From assembly GCF_007747795.1 (NCBI RefSeq), contig NZ_CP036275.1, positions 6,192,001 through 6,256,000 of the forward strand: a stretch of 64,000 nt of DNA, in the 5' to 3' direction. How positions within the stretch are numbered: the stretch's first letter is position 1; every line of letters begins with the position of its first letter. The notes beneath the pieces were generated by a model. It did no database searches and was not told the origin of the DNA. It saw nothing but the letters and a program-made list of their open reading frames with translations. The DNA comes from Maioricimonas rarisocia (GTDB lineage: Bacteria; Planctomycetota; Planctomycetia; Planctomycetales; Planctomycetaceae). Below are positions 58,817 through 64,000 of the stretch, piece after piece. The position numbers were made by a program, and so were the translations under genes.

Positions 58817-61800
58817 ATGCAGCGGCATGCTGAATACGGACTTCAAACAGGTCAGTCGGGCTCTCTCCGCACTCTGATCGTCGCCCTGACTCTGCTCGCC
58901 AGCGTCATGGCGGCTCCAGTGCCGGCTCGTGCCGACGCGATCGACGACTACAACGTCGCGATCGAGTTCTATCGGCAGCAGCGGTACGATCAGGCGGCCG
59001 AGGCCTTCCGCGCGTATCTCGAAGCGCATCCCCAGCACAACAAGGCCCCGCTCGCACAGCTGTACTACGGCCAGTCGCTGGTCTACGTTCGCAAATTCGA
59101 GCCCGCCCGAAACGTCTTTCGCAGCTTCGTCACGAAATACCCCGACCATCCCGACACGGCTCTGGCCCGGTACCGGGTGGCCGAAAGCAGCTTTTTTCTC
59201 GGCGACCTGCCGGCGGCACAGAAGGATTTCGCCAGCTTCCTGTCGCGGCATCCCGACCACGAACTGGCCGAGTGGGCCCTGCAGTATCTGGGCGAAGCGC
59301 AGCTGCGGGCAAAGAACGTCGCCGAGGCGGCACAGACCTTCGAGCGATACCTCGACAAGTACCCCGACGGGCGGCTCGCCGACGATTCCCGATTCGGACT
59401 GGCACGGGCCTACGAAGCGCTGAAGAAACCGGAGCAGGCCATTCCCCTGTACCAGACGCTCGCGAGTCGTCCTGAAAGCCCACGCGCGGCGGATGCCCAG
59501 TTCAATCTCGGTGCCCGCTACTTCGAGGATGGCAACTACGAAGAAGCCTCGAAGGCGTTCGCGGCCGTGGGCGAACGCTTCCCCAGGAGCTCGCTCGCCG
59601 GGCTGGCTGCACTCAACGCCGGATTCGCCGACTACCGCCTCGACCGCTTCGACGCCGCTGTCGAACATTTTCGCACCGCCGCAGCTTCCCCCGAGCAGGC
59701 CGCAACGGCCGGCTTCTGGATCGGCCTGAGTTTGAAGTCGCGCGGTGACTTTGCGGCCGCGGCCGAACAGTTCCAGCAGATGTTTGATCAGGCGGGTGAA
59801 GCCGAACAGGGAGAGAAGATTCTCTTCCACTGGGCGGACAGCCAGTTTCGCGCCCAGAATTTCCAACAGGCCGAAGAACTGTTCCTCAGGCAGGTGCAGC
59901 AGTGGCCGGAAGGGGAGCTCGCCGACGACGCACTGCACACGGCCACCGAGGCGGCCATTCGGGACGGACGTCTCGACGATGCCGAGCAGCTTTCGGCCCG
60001 CTTCCGCAACGACTACCCCGACAGCGGTCTGATGCTGCTGCAGGAACTGCTCGACGGGCGACGGCATCTTGCCGCGGGAGACCAGCTGGAAGGAGACGCT
60101 GCGGCGGCGAAGTACCGGGACGCGGTGGCCGTCTTCGAATCGGTCCTCCGGGAATCGAGTGTCGACCGCACGCGCATGCTGGCCAGTGTCCAACTCGCCC
60201 AGGCCTACAATCGACTGGGCGATCACCAGCGGGTTCGCGCTCTGCTCGAACCGGTGATGAAGTCAATCCGCGAAGGTTCGGCCGATCCGGACGTCCATTC
60301 GTCTCTCGTCCTGCTGGCCAACAGCCTGATTGAGTTGCAGCAGTATCGCCCCGCCGCCGAAGCCGCCGACCTTTATCTGGAGGTCGCTCCGAACGGCGCG
60401 GACGCCGGACGCGCGCTGGCTGCGGTCGCCCGGGCCCGGGCCCACCTGCAGGAGCGGCTCGCGGTCCAGACCGCACTCGAGCAGATGGCCCGACGCGATC
60501 CTCCGTACCAGGGTCTGCCGGCCGCCGTCTACGAAGTCGCCGAAATTGCCTACGATCAAGATGACTGGGACTGGTCGACCGAACTGTTCGACCAGCTCAT
60601 CACACTCGGCCCCGACAGCGGCTATCATGCCGCCGCACTGGCCGGCCTCGGATACAGTCTGCACGAGGCGGGACAGTTCGACCGGGCAGCGGAAACGTTC
60701 AACACGCTTCTCGAAACACATCCTGAGGACTGGGAACTCGCCTCGACCGCCGCCTACATGCGGGGACTGGCGCTGCAGTCCGCTGGCAAATCCGAACAGG
60801 CCGCGACGGCGTTTCTCAAGGGGGCCAGCCAGTTCGCACTCGATCCGTCCGTCGAGGATCCCACCGACGAGCAACTGGCAGCCTCGCTCAACGCGTATCG
60901 CAGCGCCAAGGGAGCGGCCCGCGTCCTCCGTGAACTGAAGAAGGTCGACGAGTCGGACAAGGCCTACGAATCGGCCTACAACGAACTGAAACGGCAACCG
61001 GAAGACCGGCAGGACGAACTGGACAAGCTGATCAACGAGTGGGCCCTGCTCAGCTACGAAAGCGAAGACTACGCCCGCTCCGACGAACTGTTCGCCATGC
61101 TCGTCAAGGAACGTCCCGGGAGCGACCTCGCCGACGATGCCAAACTGTATCTGGGCGAGAGCGACTATTTCGCCGGCAAGCTGGACCAGGCCAGTCAGCG
61201 GTTCCAGGAGCTCCTCGCCGGCGACGACGCCGACGAGTTCGTGCAGCACCGTGCTCTCGTGCTCCTGCTCGACATCGCCGCCGATCAGCAGGACTGGGAA
61301 CAGTTGCTGGCCAGTTCCCGGCAACTCGCATCGAAGTTCCCCGAGAGCGAGCAGCTTGCCTATGCCCGGTATCGCGAAGGGGAGGCGCTGCTGCAGAGCG
61401 GCAAGGTGGACGAGGCGATTGAGATCCTGACCGAACTGAAGGGCCAGTTGTCCGCGAGCGAGTCCGAAACCCGACCCGAGTGGGCCGCGAGCGTCTGGCT
61501 GCTGCTGGCGGAAGCCAGGCTGCGGAACAAGGACTACGCCGGGGTCGAACAGACCGTATCCGACTTCCGCACCGCAAACCCCGACTCCCCCCTGCTTTAC
61601 CAGGCAGACGAAATCCTCGGCCGCAGCTACAAGAATCGCGCGATGTTTGCCGAAGCACGCGATGCATTTGCCCGCGTGACCGACTCGGAGACGGGACGAA
61701 GGACCGAAACCGCCGCCAAGGCTCAGTTTCACCTTGCCGAAACTCACCTGATCGAGAAGAATTTCGACGCGGCCCTGCGGGAATACTACAAAGTCTACAC

Positions 61801-61996
61801 GAGCTACCAGTTCCCGGAGTGGCAGGCACCGGCCCTGTTCCAGGCTGCCCGCAGCGACGAAGCGCTCGGAAACTGGGAAGGGGCCATCAAATCCTACGAG
61901 AAACTCGTCGCCGAATTCCCCGAGAGTCAGTTCGCCAAGGACGCGGTTCCGCGACTCGAGATCGCCCGGCAGAAGGTGGGTTCCGGCTCGCCGTGA
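58817..61996 (+). CDS. Giant secreted TPR protein (envelope, YbgF/BamD-like repeats)
   Basis: 1059 aa. N-terminus TLIVALTLLASVMAAPVPARADA is a signal peptide. The whole mature protein is tetratricopeptide-type repeats (for example YNVAIEFYRQQRYDQAAEAFRAYLEAHPQHNKA, AQLYYGQSLVYVRKFEPARNVFRSFVTKYPDH, ALFQAARSDEALGNWEGAIKSYEKLVAEFPES), extending to the C-terminus. Repeat style resembles YbgF/BamD and TPR lipoproteins. Start ATG at 58817 is the first in frame; the Shine-Dalgarno is weak. It lies 51 bases upstream of the ExbB/TolQ-like gene on the same strand, so the pair probably works in envelope energy transduction or outer-membrane assembly. Confidence 0.9.
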   Translation: MQRHAEYGLQTGQSGSLRTLIVALTLLASVMAAPVPARADAIDDYNVAIEFYRQQRYDQAAEAFRAYLEAHPQHNKAPLAQLYYGQSLVYVRKFEPARNVFRSFVTKYPDHPDTALARYRVAESSFFLGDLPAAQKDFASFLSRHPDHELAEWALQYLGEAQLRAKNVAEAAQTFERYLDKYPDGRLADDSRFGLARAYEALKKPEQAIPLYQTLASRPESPRAADAQFNLGARYFEDGNYEEASKAFAAVGERFPRSSLAGLAALNAGFADYRLDRFDAAVEHFRTAAASPEQAATAGFWIGLSLKSRGDFAAAAEQFQQMFDQAGEAEQGEKILFHWADSQFRAQNFQQAEELFLRQVQQWPEGELADDALHTATEAAIRDGRLDDAEQLSARFRNDYPDSGLMLLQELLDGRRHLAAGDQLEGDAAAAKYRDAVAVFESVLRESSVDRTRMLASVQLAQAYNRLGDHQRVRALLEPVMKSIREGSADPDVHSSLVLLANSLIELQQYRPAAEAADLYLEVAPNGADAGRALAAVARARAHLQERLAVQTALEQMARRDPPYQGLPAAVYEVAEIAYDQDDWDWSTELFDQLITLGPDSGYHAAALAGLGYSLHEAGQFDRAAETFNTLLETHPEDWELASTAAYMRGLALQSAGKSEQAATAFLKGASQFALDPSVEDPTDEQLAASLNAYRSAKGAARVLRELKKVDESDKAYESAYNELKRQPEDRQDELDKLINEWALLSYESEDYARSDELFAMLVKERPGSDLADDAKLYLGESDYFAGKLDQASQRFQELLAGDDADEFVQHRALVLLLDIAADQQDWEQLLASSRQLASKFPESEQLAYARYREGEALLQSGKVDEAIEILTELKGQLSASESETRPEWAASVWLLLAEARLRNKDYAGVEQTVSDFRTANPDSPLLYQADEILGRSYKNRAMFAEARDAFARVTDSETGRRTETAAKAQFHLAETHLIEKNFDAALREYYKVYTSYQFPEWQAPALFQAARSDEALGNWEGAIKSYEKLVAEFPESQFAKDAVPRLEIARQKVGSGSP

Positions 61997-62047
61997 TACC
62001 ACGCCATCTTCCGGCAGATCGCGAGAATCATCAGTTAGGACATACGG

Positions 62048-62977
62048 ATGACGGGTCCATTCCCGGTTGACGGCGTTTGGACGCGCCGGCTGACGACGAC
62101 AGTCTGTCTCGCATTGCTGTTCTGCCTGGCCGGGCCGTTCGCTCATGCCGTGGGAGACGATGAAGTTCCCGCTGCACCGGCTACCGAAGCTGCCGCGACG
62201 GCTCCGGCCGAGGCTGCCCCGACCGATGCTCCCCCTGCCGGCGAAGGCGAGGCCACGCCTACGACCGACGAGGACTCCGCGCTGCCGACGAACATCATCG
62301 AGATCGTCCGCTCGCTCGAGTACTGGATCATCCCGTTCGCCCTGGCCACACTCATCGCCTTGTGGTTTACGACCGAACGGATGGTCGTTCTCCGTCGCGG
62401 GCGGGTCATTCCCAAGCCGTTTGTGCAGCGATTCCTGAAGCTGCTCGAAGAGGGAGAACTCGAACGGGACGAAGCGCTGCAGATCTGCGAGGAGAACGAC
62501 AGCCCCGTCGCCAACGTCTTCGCCCACGGCATCCGCAAATGGGCCAAACCGAGTGTCGAGGTCGAGCAGGCGATCATCGACGGCGGCGAGCGGCAGGTCA
62601 GTGCGCTGCGGAAACACCTTCGCGTCATCAACGGCGTGGCCACGGTCACGCCGCTCATCGGACTGCTCGGCACCGTCTGGGGCATGCTGCAGGCGTTCAA
62701 CGACATCGCTGCCGCCGGAGCGATGGGCCGCACCGAGCAGCTCGCCTCCGGGATTGCGCTGGCTCTGGTGACGACAGCCGCCGGACTGGTCATCGCGATC
62801 CCTTCGCTGATCGCCTACATGTACCTCTCCGGACGGGTCGACGCCCTGGTAATGGACATGGATCACCTGGCCCAGCGGGTTGTCCAGTGTGTCTCGGCCG
62901 AGTCGCTCGCCGAGAACGCGAGCCGTCCCCGCAAGGCGGCCGGCACCAGCAAATCGCCGCAGAAGAAGGCGGTCTGA
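62048..62977 (+). CDS. MotA/TolQ/ExbB proton channel protein
   Basis: 309 aa from ATG at 62048 (AGGA at -13). A signal-type N-terminus ([20 protein letters not shown]) is followed by an unusual 55-residue Ala/Pro/Glu-rich low-complexity segment (residues about 40-80), then the first helix ([16 protein letters not shown]), a cytoplasmic loop, and helices [27 protein letters not shown] and [29 protein letters not shown]. These match ExbB/TolQ. It probably pairs with an ExbD/TolR and a TonB or TolA partner elsewhere; the giant TPR protein directly upstream is a candidate client. Confidence 0.93.
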   Translation: MTGPFPVDGVWTRRLTTTVCLALLFCLAGPFAHAVGDDEVPAAPATEAAATAPAEAAPTDAPPAGEGEATPTTDEDSALPTNIIEIVRSLEYWIIPFALATLIALWFTTERMVVLRRGRVIPKPFVQRFLKLLEEGELERDEALQICEENDSPVANVFAHGIRKWAKPSVEVEQAIIDGGERQVSALRKHLRVINGVATVTPLIGLLGTVWGMLQAFNDIAAAGAMGRTEQLASGIALALVTTAAGLVIAIPSLIAYMYLSGRVDALVMDMDHLAQRVVQCVSAESLAENASRPRKAAGTSKSPQKKAV

Positions 62978-63056
62978 ATGCTCCCGCCGTGCCTGCCCGC
63001 GGGAAATCCGCAGCGTGACGGCTACGCAGAGCGGGCAACCTCTCTAGAATAGGGGC

Positions 63057-64000
63057 ATGACGCAGGGAAGCCCCGACCAGTCCGACGCGGTCGCCGACTC
63101 CGGCAGCGAACCGCTCCCGCCGCGGGAGAAGGTAAAGACCTTCCCCACCACCCCCGGTGTGTACCTGATGAAGGACGCACAGGCACGGGTGATCTACGTC
63201 GGCAAAGCGGTCAATCTCCGCAGCCGCGCCTCCAGCTACTTCACCAGTGCGGCCGCCGTCGAACGCCGCACTGCCGATCTTGTCCCCGAAATCGCCGATC
63301 TCGACTTCATCGAGACCGATTCGGAGGTGGATGCGCTTCTGCTCGAAGCCCGGCTGATCAAGGACATCCAGCCGCGATTCAACTCCGAGCTCAAGGACGA
63401 CAAGACGTTTCCGTATCTGCAGATCGTCACGGGCGAAGACTTCCCCCGGGTCGAATTCACCCGCAAGCCGCGGGACAAGGGCGTGAAGCTGTACGGCCCG
63501 TTCACCTCCGCGAAGCAGCTCCGCGGAACGATCGGCGTCCTGCAGAAGATCTTCCGCTTCCGCACCTGCACGCTCGACATCGAAGAGGATGACGAACGGT
63601 GGCGGTGGTTCCGCCCCTGCCTGCTCGCCAGCATCAACCAGTGCACCGCCCCCTGCAACCTCCGCATCTCGAAGGAGGACTACCGTGAAGACATCCGCCG
63701 GCTGCGAATGTTTCTCGACGGAGGCAAGGCCCGTCTGCTCAAGGAAATGCAGAAGCAGATGCAGGAGGCGTCGCGAGAACTGAAGTTCGAAAAAGCCGCC
63801 CGCCTTCGCGACGAGATCAAGGCGCTCGAAAGCCTGAACCTTCGCGGCAACCTCGACGAGCATGTCCAGCCCGAGGTCTTCTACATCGACCCGAAGAAGG
63901 GGCTCAAGGGGCTGCAGCGGATCTTCGGACTCCCCGAGATGCCCCGCGTCATCGAAGGGGTCGACATCGCTCACCTCCAGGGAGGCGAGACGGTCGCCAG
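63057..64000 (+). CDS. uvrC: Excinuclease ABC subunit C (3' end cut by window)
   Basis: Starts at ATG 63057 with AGGGGC directly upstream; 314 codons are in the window and the gene continues past its right edge. An extra 25-residue N-terminal segment precedes the GIY-YIG nuclease domain (GVYLMKDAQARVIYVGKAVNLRSR, from about residue 35). Cys cluster FRTC...RPCLLASINQCTAPC (residues about 164-194) matches the four-Cys region reported to bind an Fe-S cluster in UvrC. The UVR domain (FEKAARLRDEIKALE) is at about 243-257. UvrC makes both incisions in nucleotide excision repair. Confidence 0.95.
   Translation, partial: MTQGSPDQSDAVADSGSEPLPPREKVKTFPTTPGVYLMKDAQARVIYVGKAVNLRSRASSYFTSAAAVERRTADLVPEIADLDFIETDSEVDALLLEARLIKDIQPRFNSELKDDKTFPYLQIVTGEDFPRVEFTRKPRDKGVKLYGPFTSAKQLRGTIGVLQKIFRFRTCTLDIEEDDERWRWFRPCLLASINQCTAPCNLRISKEDYREDIRRLRMFLDGGKARLLKEMQKQMQEASRELKFEKAARLRDEIKALESLNLRGNLDEHVQPEVFYIDPKKGLKGLQRIFGLPEMPRVIEGVDIAHLQGGETVA

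Noticed and set aside
60263-62866. 867-codon minus-strand frame opposite the TPR and ExbB-like genes
   Set aside because: GC-bias shadow of two well-supported genes.

Overview
The window is a GC-rich, gene-dense chromosomal segment from a planctomycete, most likely order Planctomycetales. The family markers are clear: DUF1559 proteins with a type IV pilin-like N-terminus, a BBP7-type outer-membrane barrel, divergent sulfatases, several secreted or Tat-exported Gfo/Idh/MocA and TIM-barrel sugar enzymes, a large DUF4175-like coiled-coil protein and a Cys-rich HEAT protein. The genus cannot be fixed from the sequence. I call 42 protein genes, two of them cut by the window edges. I see no tRNA, rRNA, CRISPR array, transposase, integrase or prophage gene.

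Layout. 1-4469: two DUF1559 genes around a small lipoprotein, then a dehydrogenase. 4654-9568: SNF2/SWIM helicase, FHA protein and single-domain response regulator, all on the minus strand. 9820-14614: PA0069-type radical SAM protein, SDR, Tat-exported Gfo/Idh protein and inositol-monophosphatase-like enzyme. 14638-19350: two-gene RND efflux operon. 20053-24967: divergent sulfatase pair and a PQQ-like beta-propeller. 25226-28044: FHA protein, TadC-like membrane protein and TatD/EboB-like hydrolase. 28287-33410: PEP-hydrolase-family TIM barrel, then an envelope cluster skp/ompH, lpxC, lpxA and a Gfo/Idh dehydrogenase. 33586-41061: EAL-HDOD regulator, hydroxypyruvate-isomerase-like protein, AsmA-like protein, Cys-rich HEAT protein and rfbA. 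41408-48782: three-gene operon of a DUF4175-like giant, a VWA/GATase-like membrane protein and a secreted caspase/legumain-like protein. 49554-51807: TIM-barrel epimerase and BBP7 barrel. 52121-54720: three tandem pilin-like small genes in long intergenic regions. 55513-64000: MBL hydrolase, double ABC ATPase, giant secreted TPR protein with a MotA/TolQ/ExbB channel, and the start of uvrC.

The main themes are the cell envelope (lipid A steps, Skp, AsmA, BBP7, TPR plus ExbB, RND pump), surface or pilus-like structures (DUF1559, TadC, the three pilin-like paralogues) and breakdown or remodelling of polysaccharide (sulfatases, Gfo/Idh and TIM-barrel enzymes).

The best candidates for undescribed biology are (i) the pilin-like paralogue trio with Cys/acidic or Pro/Cys tails, (ii) the DUF4175/VWA/caspase-like operon with a DNA minisatellite and an EF-hand in the protease-like protein, and (iii) the secreted Cys-repeat HEAT protein. 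Several intergenic regions carry hairpins and short repeats that the genes do not explain. Starts were chosen from Shine-Dalgarno-like sequences, signal peptides and overlaps; alternatives are given where the choice matters.
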